A stretch of DNA of 24,927 nt from a virus, in the IMG/VR virus record IMGVR_UViG_3300047299_000186, positions 1 through 24,927 of that record; one strand, written 5' to 3'. Below are positions 15,949 to 23,364 of the stretch, piece after piece (the stretch's first letter is position 1; every line of letters starts with the position of its first letter). Position numbers and translations under genes: made by a program. The notes beneath the pieces are model-generated. The model was not told where the DNA came from and did no database searches. It saw nothing but the letters and a program-made list of their open reading frames with translations.

Positions 15949-16790
15949 GTTATATCGTCAAAGAGTGGAATAGCCGAACACCTACACGCCACCGGATGAC
16001 CCGGATTCAACGCTTCGCCATCCGTTCCACTATCAGGGGGGTCGTCGAACCGGAATTCAAGACCTTCAAGTTCAACGTGTTGTTTGCGCACGCGCTCGTC
16101 TTGCGACGTGCTCCAAATGTAGCGCTCAACGCCAAGATCGCGAAGCCTCTGCTCGTTCGCCGTGCTTGTGATCTTGGCCATTTGATCGCGCGCAATGAAC
16201 GCTGCGCGGCGATCGGTCACATCGCCGATGGCTTCGATGTCCGCCGCGATAGCCTCGGCGCGTTTGCCCCCCTCGAAAGCCGCTGTCACAAGTGCTTGCA
16301 CGCGTTCGAGGTGTTGCACGGGAATGCTCTTGATCAGAGCAACGTTGTCTTTGATCGCGGCTTGAAAAGGGACCTTCGTTTTGCCCTTGAAAAACTCACG
16401 CGCATCAATACCCGCCAGCGCCTGGGCGTCTTCGTCAACCCACTGTGCGCCCGTCTTCTGCGCGGCTAAAACAACGCGTTTCGCGATAGGTTGCGCGCGC
16501 TTACCGAACATCGCCGCCATGATGGCACCGGCCGCAAGAAAGCCCGCTGCGATCATCGCATAATTGGTGCGTTTGGTTGTGTCGACGAACACCGTGTCGT
16601 CTTCGAAGGTTTCATCATCATCGTCAGGTTCATCCGGCCAAGGAAGAGCCGCCACCGTCTTACGTGTCTGCTCCCTCAAAGCGTCCACAAGGGGGCGCAG
16701 CAGGGACGCGTAGGCCGCTGCAAGGGCATTACGCGCGCGTGCACGTCGCCTATGCAGCTGGTTGATGGCGGCTTTCGAGGGCTTTTTCAC
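15945..16790 (-). CDS. MuF-like minor head protein (SPP1 gp7-like)
   Basis: The protein is 281 aa, starting at the GTG (16790) of a GTGA overlap, with GAGG 7 bases upstream; a start at 16829 would overlap the preceding gene further. The C-terminus (residues ~228-281) has 'TSQDERVRKQHVELEGLEFR' and 'NPGHPVACRCSAIP', the hallmark of the MuF/SPP1-gp7 minor head domain. Residues ~77-95 (YAMIAAGFLAAGAIMAAMF) are hydrophobic enough to be a membrane span, which is unusual for this family. The first 50 residues are very basic and may contact DNA. It probably sits at the portal vertex and is ejected or helps assembly. Confidence 0.85.
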   Translation of the reverse strand: MKKPSKAAINQLHRRRARARNALAAAYASLLRPLVDALREQTRKTVAALPWPDEPDDDDETFEDDTVFVDTTKRTNYAMIAAGFLAAGAIMAAMFGKRAQPIAKRVVLAAQKTGAQWVDEDAQALAGIDAREFFKGKTKVPFQAAIKDNVALIKSIPVQHLERVQALVTAAFEGGKRAEAIAADIEAIGDVTDRRAAFIARDQMAKITSTANEQRLRDLGVERYIWSTSQDERVRKQHVELEGLEFRFDDPPDSGTDGEALNPGHPVACRCSAIPLFDDIT

Positions 16791-17116
16791 GGCACGTCCT
16801 CGTAAATGTCCATGAGTTGTTGCGACCACGCTTCCACAAGCATCTCGGCCTCATCGGCATGTGGGCCGCCCTTGAATTCGGCCGCGAAAGCAGCGATCTG
16901 CTCCGATGCGTCGGCGAGGGTTTCAGCCCCAAAAATACGGTCCTCCCACTCGGTCAAAACGTTAGCCGGTAGGTCGTTTGTGGTTGCTGCGGGTGCGGCG
17001 TCGTCTGCGGCCAGGTAAGCCTCGTATGTCGCATCGTCCATCAAGACCGCGGGAGTGTGGCGAGGGTCGTTGACAAAGCCCAGAACATCGGTGTTTTCGT
17101 CCAATATAGCCGTCAT
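16787..17116 (-). CDS. Small acidic protein between portal and MuF, unassigned
   Basis: This 109-aa protein has a start ATG preceded by GAGG that overlaps the portal stop (AAGTGAGGCAGC-ATG), and its stop overlaps the MuF-like gene. It is strongly acidic (many Asp and Glu, few basic residues), with predicted helices in the second half (ETLADASEQIAAFAAEF, DEAEMLVEAWSQQLMDIYED). There is no membrane segment or known motif. Head-assembly chaperone or portal-associated factor are possible roles by context only. Confidence 0.7.
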   Translation of the reverse strand: MTAILDENTDVLGFVNDPRHTPAVLMDDATYEAYLAADDAAPAATTNDLPANVLTEWEDRIFGAETLADASEQIAAFAAEFKGGPHADEAEMLVEAWSQQLMDIYEDVP

Positions 17117-17122
17117 GCTGCC

Positions 17123-20100
17123 TCACTTTATAGCAAGTAAACGATCGTTTAGTGCCCGTCTTTCTTTAGACGTGTGCTTGTTGGGCGCACCCAGACCCTG
17201 TTTTACCACAAAAGTGTGGGCAAGAGCGTAGCCGTCAGGATCACGCTTACGCAACTCTTCAGGGTGGACGTGATAACCTGTGACCGTTTCAGCAAGGTAT
17301 TCCTGACGATTTTCACGTGCATAAATACTTATCGACTGCCTTGTGCGCTGGGCGTTAGCATGTGCCGCTGTGAGCGCACGATCAAGCATGACAGCGCCCT
17401 TGTCGCCTGACTTCACAGCGGCGTTGAGCTGGCCGTGCGCAATATGGGCACTCTCATGGATCAACGTGGTCGCGTAGGCACCCACCTTTTTACTACCCGG
17501 TACTAAGGGAGGCGTCCCCGCGTGGTAGTCGTACTGTATAGGCTCGCGGTTAGTGCGCATAAAAATACGCGGTACGGCGCCTTTACCACCGGCCAAGGCA
17601 TGCTTTTCCGCGGCATGCATTTCAGCGTATGCCGCCGCTTGATCATCACTGTACGTGTGCGACGCACCATCCGCGCGTGGTTTATTAAACGACTCATACC
17701 AATGGGTTTCCACACCTGTGCGCGCTATTGCCGCGGCAAGATCATTGTGCGCGCCCAGTTGGCGGATAGCCTCATGCACAACAGGTGTGTGAGGTGTGTG
17801 CACCCTGCTCGCCTCGTGCAAAGGCGTTTTAGGGCGTTCGGCGTGCGGCTTGCCATAGCCGGTGTGTTTCACGAAGTCGTGCGCCAGTGCGTACGCTGTT
17901 GGGTTATTGGCGTGTAAATAGTCCGGATTGTGATGATACGCGGCCACAGCTTCGGCGATGAATTCCTTCTCGTTTTTGTGGGCGTATTTCGAAAAAGCAT
18001 CTTTACCAGCGGCTTTGTAGCGGTCTGGGATGGTCTTGCCTGTTTTCGGATCAACATGAGCCGGCTCATCCAATACGCTTTGCGCACGGTGCGCTTTCTC
18101 AATGCGATTAAGCAACGCTTGTGCCCGCTTGCTGTTGTCCATCAACAGATCATGATGCGCGGCGTGAGCACCTTCGTGTGTCAGTGTAATGGCCAGTTTC
18201 TCCGATCGTGTTTTCGCGGCTTTGGATATCGACCACAACGAGCCGGGTACCGCCGCCGATGACTGAAAGTCGTTCAAATCAGCGCCTATACGGATCTGAC
18301 CGGTAGAGGGGTTATATGTACCATAAGCGCTTGTTTTAGCGCCTTTTGCGTCGACATACGTCGAGCGATCGATAAAAGTTACGGTTTTGCCTTGGCGGGC
18401 AAGATACTCGTGCACGCCTTCAGGCATGTGCCGTTTGCTGTCAGCAATATCAGCGTGGTGTGTGGCGTCTTTCACACTGGCATCAACGTTCAGCGTTTCG
18501 ATCTTAGGCTTGACAGTCTTCGGCGCTTTCGGCGCCTTCATGGCTTCTTTTAAGCCTTTCGTGGTCGACTTCACACGGTCTTTCAGCGTGCCGTGCTCTT
18601 TGACGTGCTCGGTGTGAGCTGTGACGTGCTCGTGCAAACGTTGCGCAGCGGCCTGTATTTTCGCGGAGTGCCCACTTTCAACAGCTTTCGAGAGTGCAGC
18701 TCTTGCGCGTGAGATCTTACCTCGCAGAGAGTCCTTTTTCTTTGTGGATTCCGCGAAAGCATTGCGCGCAGCCACATGCTCGCTACGTGCGGCGCCCAAG
18801 GCGCCCCCAACAGACCATCGGCCGAACTCGTCACGTGGTTGATCCTCCCAGCCATCGTCCACGCGTAAAGTACGCGACCACACGTCAAAAGCGTCCAAAG
18901 CCTCGTCAGCGTCGGACAAGATCAAAGCGTCTTTTGGGGACGCCACAAGACTACCATCCTTCGCACTCGCGGTCGAAGTGTCTTTTTCCAGCACGGGATC
19001 CTCGCCGCCCTCGCCGTCTTCGGGGGGCTCACCCTGCAGATCGTTCGGATCTTCGGGATATTGCGGCTCTGGACCCTCTTCTTCGGCCGTTTCGAGCTCC
19101 TTGATGTCGTCGTCGGTGATCTCGTATTGCCCCAGTTGCTTCAAACGCCTTGCAACCGTCGACGGTTTGAGCGCGCCCATGTCGACGTAGGTTTTCGCGG
19201 TGCTTGCCTCGGTGGCCTCGGTGGTGGCTTTGACACTGGATGCCTCTTTCAGCAGAGGGTTAAAACAAAATGTGTAGTCATCCGGTAGATCACCGATCTC
19301 ACTACGCGCCAAGATCTCGAAAAGCACTGACAAACGTGGGCGAAGCTTGGTTTCTTGGTTGCTGGCGATCGCGTTGTAGTAGTTTTGCAGGTCGCTCTCA
19401 CCTGTCGCAGTCAGTCCCGCGGGTGACTGCCCATATAGCCGCGTAAACGGGATATCAGCGGCGCCTGACACGTTGATCTGCAGTTTCTCCATAATAGCGG
19501 ACAGCTCCGCGAAGGAGCGTTGGCGCGTCTCGTACGTTTCTTCTTTATCAAGAAGCAACACATGCATCCACGATTTCATCATGGTTGCCATGGACCACCG
19601 CTCACGAAGAGCGGAGCCCTCCCCCTGCGCGGCAAGCATGGCGAGATCTGGACTGTGTACGATGTCGAAATTCGCTTCGTGAATCATAGACACGATGGCT
19701 TGTTGCGCGGTGTTTACGGCCTTGATCGCGTCATTCGATGACTGCAGAACGGAGTCATTCCACCGGTTATTTTGTGTCCACAAATTCCACGGTAGGATGT
19801 CGCCATCGAAACGCACTATGCGCGTGTAGTGCACGCTCGTGCCGTTCGCGAGGTCATAAAACTCGGGGAAATCGAAGTTCGGGCTTTCAAGCTGTGAATC
19901 AAGCGTGCCAGTGCCTTGCGCACGCCAGCGATCCAACACACGCAAATAACGCAATTGCCCCTTTTTAGTCTTGTGGTAATCGAAAGGCTCGCGCAGTTCC
20001 ATGACGTCGGTACCGGTAGAAACACCGAGGAAAATGACAGATCCGCCATAGCAGCGCGCATTCCATTCGGCCTCGTAAACGCGTTCACGCACGTTGAACT

Positions 20101-20446
20101 TCGTTTCAGCCTGCACCATTTTCGTTGCAAAATCTTCGCTGCTCGGTGCCTTGTGCGTGACCCACTCGCGCGTTGCATCGGCCGCGGGAACGGTCACAAT
20201 CTGACGTGATAGCCAATCTGATCGAAACTGATCTTCGATGGTTTGCCGGCTCAAAGCGGAGGACGGCGCCCACTCCGAATGCATCGCCTTGTCGCCACTA
20301 CCACCAAGCCCGGAAGCCATGTTTATGAGGCCGTCACGCACGCTACGGGCGGCCATCGCGTCAACAGCCTTGTGCGCGTTGACAAGTGCATCGGCCACTT
20401 TAGGACGTGTACGGAAAAGGTCGGTGATGCGGTCAAAGACACTCAT
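17123..20446 (-). CDS. Portal protein fused to two zincin-like metallopeptidase domains
   Basis: The protein is 1107 aa from the ATG at 20446, which overlaps the TerL stop (ATGA). Residues ~1-440 are a DUF1073-type portal (RYGGSVIFLG-like 'ARCYGGSVIFLGV', 'FTRLYGQSPAGLTATGESDL'). An acidic Pro-rich linker (~450-490) and 'WEDQPRDEFGRW' (533-544) follow, then a basic helical part (~550-640). Two related domains end the protein. The first (~675-867) has HEGAH at 757-761 and 'NEKEFIAEAV' (Glu828/Glu832). The second (~905-1088) has HESAH at 997-1001 and 'NRQEYLAETV' (Glu1049/Glu1053). HExxH plus a downstream Glu is the gluzincin pattern. The usual portal is 400-550 aa, so the added half is exceptional. 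The substrate is unknown; possible targets are the virion, scaffold or a host protein. Confidence 0.88.
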   Translation of the reverse strand: MSVFDRITDLFRTRPKVADALVNAHKAVDAMAARSVRDGLINMASGLGGSGDKAMHSEWAPSSALSRQTIEDQFRSDWLSRQIVTVPAADATREWVTHKAPSSEDFATKMVQAETKFNVRERVYEAEWNARCYGGSVIFLGVSTGTDVMELREPFDYHKTKKGQLRYLRVLDRWRAQGTGTLDSQLESPNFDFPEFYDLANGTSVHYTRIVRFDGDILPWNLWTQNNRWNDSVLQSSNDAIKAVNTAQQAIVSMIHEANFDIVHSPDLAMLAAQGEGSALRERWSMATMMKSWMHVLLLDKEETYETRQRSFAELSAIMEKLQINVSGAADIPFTRLYGQSPAGLTATGESDLQNYYNAIASNQETKLRPRLSVLFEILARSEIGDLPDDYTFCFNPLLKEASSVKATTEATEASTAKTYVDMGALKPSTVARRLKQLGQYEITDDDIKELETAEEEGPEPQYPEDPNDLQGEPPEDGEGGEDPVLEKDTSTASAKDGSLVASPKDALILSDADEALDAFDVWSRTLRVDDGWEDQPRDEFGRWSVGGALGAARSEHVAARNAFAESTKKKDSLRGKISRARAALSKAVESGHSAKIQAAAQRLHEHVTAHTEHVKEHGTLKDRVKSTTKGLKEAMKAPKAPKTVKPKIETLNVDASVKDATHHADIADSKRHMPEGVHEYLARQGKTVTFIDRSTYVDAKGAKTSAYGTYNPSTGQIRIGADLNDFQSSAAVPGSLWSISKAAKTRSEKLAITLTHEGAHAAHHDLLMDNSKRAQALLNRIEKAHRAQSVLDEPAHVDPKTGKTIPDRYKAAGKDAFSKYAHKNEKEFIAEAVAAYHHNPDYLHANNPTAYALAHDFVKHTGYGKPHAERPKTPLHEASRVHTPHTPVVHEAIRQLGAHNDLAAAIARTGVETHWYESFNKPRADGASHTYSDDQAAAYAEMHAAEKHALAGGKGAVPRIFMRTNREPIQYDYHAGTPPLVPGSKKVGAYATTLIHESAHIAHGQLNAAVKSGDKGAVMLDRALTAAHANAQRTRQSISIYARENRQEYLAETVTGYHVHPEELRKRDPDGYALAHTFVVKQGLGAPNKHTSKERRALNDRLLAIK

Positions 20447-21834
20447 TTTCGGAAGTTTGCCATAAATGCGGACCCTTGAATACACAGATTGAAAGCACCG
20501 GCAAACGCGTCGACACGATCGTCGTGCACACCTTTTCGAGGAAAAGCATCGAGTTCGGTCAAGAAAGCCTCGTTCCACCCCGCACGCACCACATCGATAT
20601 TTCCCGCTTGCCATTGCGCCGCGCACATAACCGCGCGCGTTTCCTTGTCGCCACTCTCACGTGAGGCTGTCGCGCGGAACCCCGCCAACAGTTTGATCAG
20701 GCTGGCGACTTGGCTTTTTCCGGCCTGACCAGGGTCTTGCGGTAGCGAGATCTGCACACCTCGGCCATCGCTTTCAGCTGTTTTTCGTATCAGTTCCTCG
20801 ACTTTGTGGGCGCGCCAACGGCCGGCGATGACGTCCAAAACAACCCAACGCCCATCACGATACTGCCCCACCAACACGCCAGCCGTGTAATCGGGATCAG
20901 GGTTGACCTCGGAGGGCTCCGACGCTGCGAGATCCCAGTGGCGCACGCGTTTCATGATCGCGCTTTGATCGACCGCATCCACAATAGGCGCCGCGGTGCG
21001 CGGGAAGTAATCGCCTGCCGATGGCCTCACTTTCCAGTTACCGCCCAACAAACGAGCACGTTCGACACGCGGCAGGTTGTCAAGGTTCGCGATGTACTCG
21101 CGGTTAATCTTCGGGTTATCCGACAGTTTCGCGGCGATAAAGCTCACGCTTTTTGGGTAGCACCCCTGTTCGCCCTTCGCGCGCTGCTCGTCTGTCGTGG
21201 GAAACTGTGCATGCAGCTCTTCGGGCGTGTCGGCCCAGTGCACCACGTCGCCACGACGTACCATCCAACGGACAACGCCCGAGCGATCGGGAATGGCGAA
21301 ACCCTCTTCGTCGATCCACCACGCCAAGAACGTCGCGAGCCATGAATCCGCCGACGGGTTGCACGTGCAACGCACATACGGACGCACGCCGCACGAAGAG
21401 CGGTTTCGGCTCAACAGATACCAAAACTGGCTTTCCGCGAAATGTTGCACTTCGTCAAAGACCAAGCCACAGATCTCGGAACCGTCGAACTTGTGCACAT
21501 CGTCTTCGCGTTGTGCCGATCCGAGCTGGATCGCGCCACCATTCGGCCACGTGAATGTAAGGGTCGTGTGGTTTAGTCGAGCACCACGAGGCACCCACAA
21601 GGCTTTGACAGCGTCGAGAAGTCCGCCTTTTTGCTTGATGTCGACCTGCTCCCGTCGGAGGTACACCGCCACGAAACCCGGGACCGTTGGCGCATGGCGT
21701 AAGCCCTCTAAACCGATGGCAAACGTCTTACCACCCCCTGCGGCTCCGCCGTAGATCACGATGTCCGCACTGCATGACAAAAAGGCCGTTTGCGGCCCCG
21801 GATTCGGGCGCCGCACGATTGTTTGCTGGTTCAC
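20443..21834 (-). CDS. terL: Terminase large subunit (TerL)
   Basis: The protein is 463 aa from the GTG at 21834. The frame stays open upstream but through another gene, and the family usually has only ~10 residues before 'RPNPGPQ'. The ATPase part has Walker A GGAAGGGKT (29-37), Walker B 'LVFDEV' (Asp127, Glu128) and the 'CNPSADSW' coupling region. The C-terminal RNase-H-like nuclease has 'HWDLA' (Asp301), 'PQDPGQAGK' (Asp367) and 'HDDRVDAF' (Asp438/439, Asp442). It translocates DNA into the prohead through the portal and cuts concatemers. All key residues are present. The start codon lies in a perfect 11-bp hairpin. Confidence 0.95.
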   Translation of the reverse strand: MNQQTIVRRPNPGPQTAFLSCSADIVIYGGAAGGGKTFAIGLEGLRHAPTVPGFVAVYLRREQVDIKQKGGLLDAVKALWVPRGARLNHTTLTFTWPNGGAIQLGSAQREDDVHKFDGSEICGLVFDEVQHFAESQFWYLLSRNRSSCGVRPYVRCTCNPSADSWLATFLAWWIDEEGFAIPDRSGVVRWMVRRGDVVHWADTPEELHAQFPTTDEQRAKGEQGCYPKSVSFIAAKLSDNPKINREYIANLDNLPRVERARLLGGNWKVRPSAGDYFPRTAAPIVDAVDQSAIMKRVRHWDLAASEPSEVNPDPDYTAGVLVGQYRDGRWVVLDVIAGRWRAHKVEELIRKTAESDGRGVQISLPQDPGQAGKSQVASLIKLLAGFRATASRESGDKETRAVMCAAQWQAGNIDVVRAGWNEAFLTELDAFPRKGVHDDRVDAFAGAFNLCIQGSAFMANFRK

Positions 21835-21856
21835 CCGCCTAATATGGCGGGTGAAC
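21829..21856. repeat. Perfect 11-bp inverted repeat over the TerL start codon
   Basis: Left arm 21829-21839, six-base loop 21840-21845, right arm 21846-21856, with no mismatch. In the minus-strand message the GTG start of TerL and the GGCGG before it are both in the 3' arm. A tiny frame (ATG at 21860 to TGA at 21831, nine codons) runs through the hairpin and ends in a GTGA overlap with the TerL start. The structure could control terminase translation. Confidence 0.7.
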
Positions 21857-21865
21857 GCATTGTGG

Positions 21866-22039
21866 TCAACCGCGGGGTGCGCGCATTGTCTCGCGCTCCC
21901 TACGTCGCGTTGAGTACGCCAGTGCAGCATCAAGCTGCAAGCGCAACGCTGCAACACGCGCGTTTGCGGCATCCAGTGCAGCCACAAGCTCTGCGCGGCC
22001 GCGGAGCAGCTCCTTTTCCAGCTCGGTTAGATCAGGCAT
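21866..22039 (-). CDS. 57-aa coiled-coil protein
   Basis: This 57-aa protein starts at an ATG with AAAGGAG 8 bases upstream. It overlaps the previous gene's stop by 8 bp. It is almost entirely one amphipathic helix (DLTELEKELLRGRAELVAAL, then DAANARVAALRLQLDAALAY) with leucines in heptad spacing, and ends in a basic tail (STRRRERETMRAPRG). The position directly upstream of TerL is that of a small terminase subunit, but it is far too short for one and lacks a helix-turn-helix. It could be an oligomerisation partner or a terminase accessory factor. Confidence 0.65.
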   Translation of the reverse strand: MPDLTELEKELLRGRAELVAALDAANARVAALRLQLDAALAYSTRRRERETMRAPRG

Positions 22040-22481
22040 CGTTCTTCTCCTTTTTCGCGCGCGGTTTACGCGTTTTCGGGGTGGTGTTGGCCAGCGTCTC
22101 GCGTAGTAAGTCGCGTTCCGCAACCACACGCGCGAGCTCGTGTGTCAGTCGTTGCGCTTCGGCCAACGCTTTTTCCAAGGCCTCTGGCTTTTCTAAATCG
22201 TTGGCCTTTTCTAAGGCCCTTTCTTCCGCTACATCGTCCGCATGACGATCCATGCAATCCGCGCAATAGCACAACGTCGTGCGATCCATAGCAGCGTCGC
22301 ACATCTCGCACACAGGCAGCGCTGCGGGAGGGTTTGTACATATCTCATAGAGGTATCTGCGCACGGGGTCAGTATGCGCGGGAAACTGCTCCTCAGCGTG
22401 CACGCGCAAGCGCAGTGCCTCTTGCGCGCTCAAATCGAGCGCTTCGGCGAGCCAGCGGTTGCGCCACTCAATGTGGCTCAT
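22032..22481 (-). CDS. Zinc-ribbon / coiled-coil protein, unassigned
   Basis: The protein is 149 aa from the ATG at 22481 (ATGA overlap with the upstream gene); a GTG 12 bases earlier is less likely. The first 50 residues are helical (WRNRWLAEALDLSAQEALRL). A four-cysteine zinc-ribbon-like site follows: Cys58/Cys61 (CEMC) and Cys73/Cys76 (CADC). From about 83 a long charged helix is predicted, ending in a Lys/Arg-rich tail (TPKTRKPRAKKEKNDA). A DNA-binding role near terminase is plausible, and it is the best local candidate for a non-canonical small terminase subunit, but no family is recognised. Confidence 0.65.
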   Translation of the reverse strand: MSHIEWRNRWLAEALDLSAQEALRLRVHAEEQFPAHTDPVRRYLYEICTNPPAALPVCEMCDAAMDRTTLCYCADCMDRHADDVAEERALEKANDLEKPEALEKALAEAQRLTHELARVVAERDLLRETLANTTPKTRKPRAKKEKNDA

Positions 22482-22663
22482 GATGCGCACCACACATGCA
22501 CAGCGTTGCCGACGGCCATCGCCTCAAAGATCACGCGTTGCCCCGCCACAATCAGGCTGTGCTTTTGCCGCTCGCCGTCGCGCGCAAAGCGTGCGTTCTG
22601 CTCGATCCATTTCTGTGCAGCGGCCAGCGTGGCCACTGCGATACCATGTTTTTTCAATAACAT
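22478..22663 (-). CDS. 61-aa hypothetical protein
   Basis: Two ATGs are available. The one at 22663 has an ideal Shine-Dalgarno (GGAGGA, 4-base spacer), while the one at 22675 overlaps that same GGAGGA and has none of its own, so 22663 is chosen. The protein (MLLKKHGIAVATLAAAQKWI, ending AVGNAVHVWCAS) has a helical first half and a probable beta second half (LIVAGQRVIFEAMAVGNAVH). Its stop overlaps the next start. Function unknown. Confidence 0.6.
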   Translation of the reverse strand: MLLKKHGIAVATLAAAQKWIEQNARFARDGERQKHSLIVAGQRVIFEAMAVGNAVHVWCAS

Positions 22664-22724
22664 CCGTTCCTCCATTGACGCGCTCTATTGCGCGCTACAG
22701 CCACCCACCGAGGTCGAGAGCTGT

Positions 22725-22743
22725 AGCCCGCATGGGGCGGGCT
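22725..22743. repeat. 7-bp GC-rich hairpin downstream of the 152-aa gene
   Basis: Arms 22725-22731 and 22737-22743 pair perfectly around a 5-base loop, five bases after the stop of the 152-aa gene on the minus strand. No U-run follows on the minus strand and only three Ts on the plus strand, so it is a weak terminator at best. An alternative pairing (22694-22700 with 22721-22727) overlaps its arm. Confidence 0.4.
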
Positions 22744-22748
22744 TTGTG

Positions 22749-23207
22749 TCAGATCTCCTCGGCGGGGCAAACGTAATTGCCGCACTCGTCCCACACCGCG
22801 AGTTCCTGATCACGGTCGCACTCAAGATGATGCAGTGTGTTGCCCTCAAACAGGCTAACGACACGCTCAACCTCCGCGTCAAGGACCCGCACAACCTCCC
22901 CTCGTGGCTGGAAATTGCCGATCTCCCACCCGTTGTCTGTCAAGGTCTCGTTGAGTGCTGCAACCACGGCGTCGATCAAATCGTTTGCCGCGTCCACAGT
23001 GGGGCAAGCGTTCATGACGGCCATCCGCCATGTGCCCTCAAACTCGTCACGGCTGATCGCGCTGCCGATCTCGGGGTTGTACCGCATCGAGACTTCGCCG
23101 TCCTCGATGTCCACGGCAACCATAACGTCTTGCGGTGCACTCTGGCCGGGGTACCAATGGTAGAGGGCGGCCTGGTCGTCGGTTGAGATGTGTTTTGCGG
23201 TGAACAT
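22749..23207 (-). CDS. Hypothetical protein, first gene of the virion operon
   Basis: This 152-aa protein starts at an ATG with AAAGGA upstream. It is acidic (many Asp and Glu) with no membrane span. 'GEVSMRYNPEIGSAISRDEF' and 'DAANDLIDAVVAALNETLTD' NGW are the most ordered segments; the C-terminus has two Cys (DECGNYVCPAEEI). I do not recognise it. It is separated from the next gene by a hairpin-containing 85-bp gap, so it may be expressed differently from the packaging genes. Its promoter must lie in the divergent region 23208-23446. Confidence 0.7.
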   Translation of the reverse strand: MFTAKHISTDDQAALYHWYPGQSAPQDVMVAVDIEDGEVSMRYNPEIGSAISRDEFEGTWRMAVMNACPTVDAANDLIDAVVAALNETLTDNGWEIGNFQPRGEVVRVLDAEVERVVSLFEGNTLHHLECDRDQELAVWDECGNYVCPAEEI

Positions 23208-23259
23208 TTTGGCAGTCCTTTGGTTGTTAGCGGCTCCGTTGCCGCGTAATTAGGGTATA

Positions 23260-23276
23260 TGCATTCAGCGTGCCAA
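23260..23276 (-). promoter_or_regulatory. GG-N10-GC promoter-like element (sigma-54 type?) facing the virion genes
   Basis: On the minus strand the sequence TTGGCACGCTGAATGCA has the GG-N10-GC spacing and most bases of the sigma-54 -24/-12 consensus. It would start transcription near 23250, leaving a ~43-base leader with a good Shine-Dalgarno before the 152-aa gene. A sigma-70 reading (TTGGCA as -35) has no convincing -10. The same GTTGGCACGC box recurs at 23417-23426 and, inverted, at 24423-24432, so it could instead be a regulator site. Confidence 0.35.
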
Positions 23277-23321
23277 CACGAAAACGCTTATTTTCAAGAC
23301 GTCTCGGTGCGTTATGCCCTT

Positions 23322-23364
23322 GGACAAGTGTCCGCTGTCCGTACGACTGTCCGGACAACTGTCC
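23322..23364. promoter_or_regulatory. Operator-like dyads GGACA-N2-TGTCC
   Basis: Two 12-bp dyads, GGACAAGTGTCC (23322-23333) and GGACAACTGTCC (23353-23364), have starts 31 bp apart (three helical turns). Extra TGTCC half-sites lie at 23336-23340 and 23348-23352; the latter also forms TGTCCGGACA. The cluster lies in the divergent intergenic region about 80-125 bp before the ParB-like gene, as expected for a regulator that controls one or both operons. The rest of 23208-23446 holds facing GTTGGCACGC boxes and no gene. Confidence 0.6.

Noticed and set aside
20447-20626. 60-residue N-terminal extension of the portal frame (Cys/Arg-rich)
   Set aside because: It overlaps the TerL C-terminus in another frame; the ATG at 20446 forms a normal ATGA junction with TerL.
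22242-23186. Long plus-strand open frame (314 codons)
   Set aside because: It lies opposite three minus-strand genes that have Shine-Dalgarno sites or coupled starts; its protein is His/Cys/Arg-rich without motifs.
23297-23304. AGACGTCT 8-bp palindrome in the divergent region
   Set aside because: Too short to separate from chance and not repeated.
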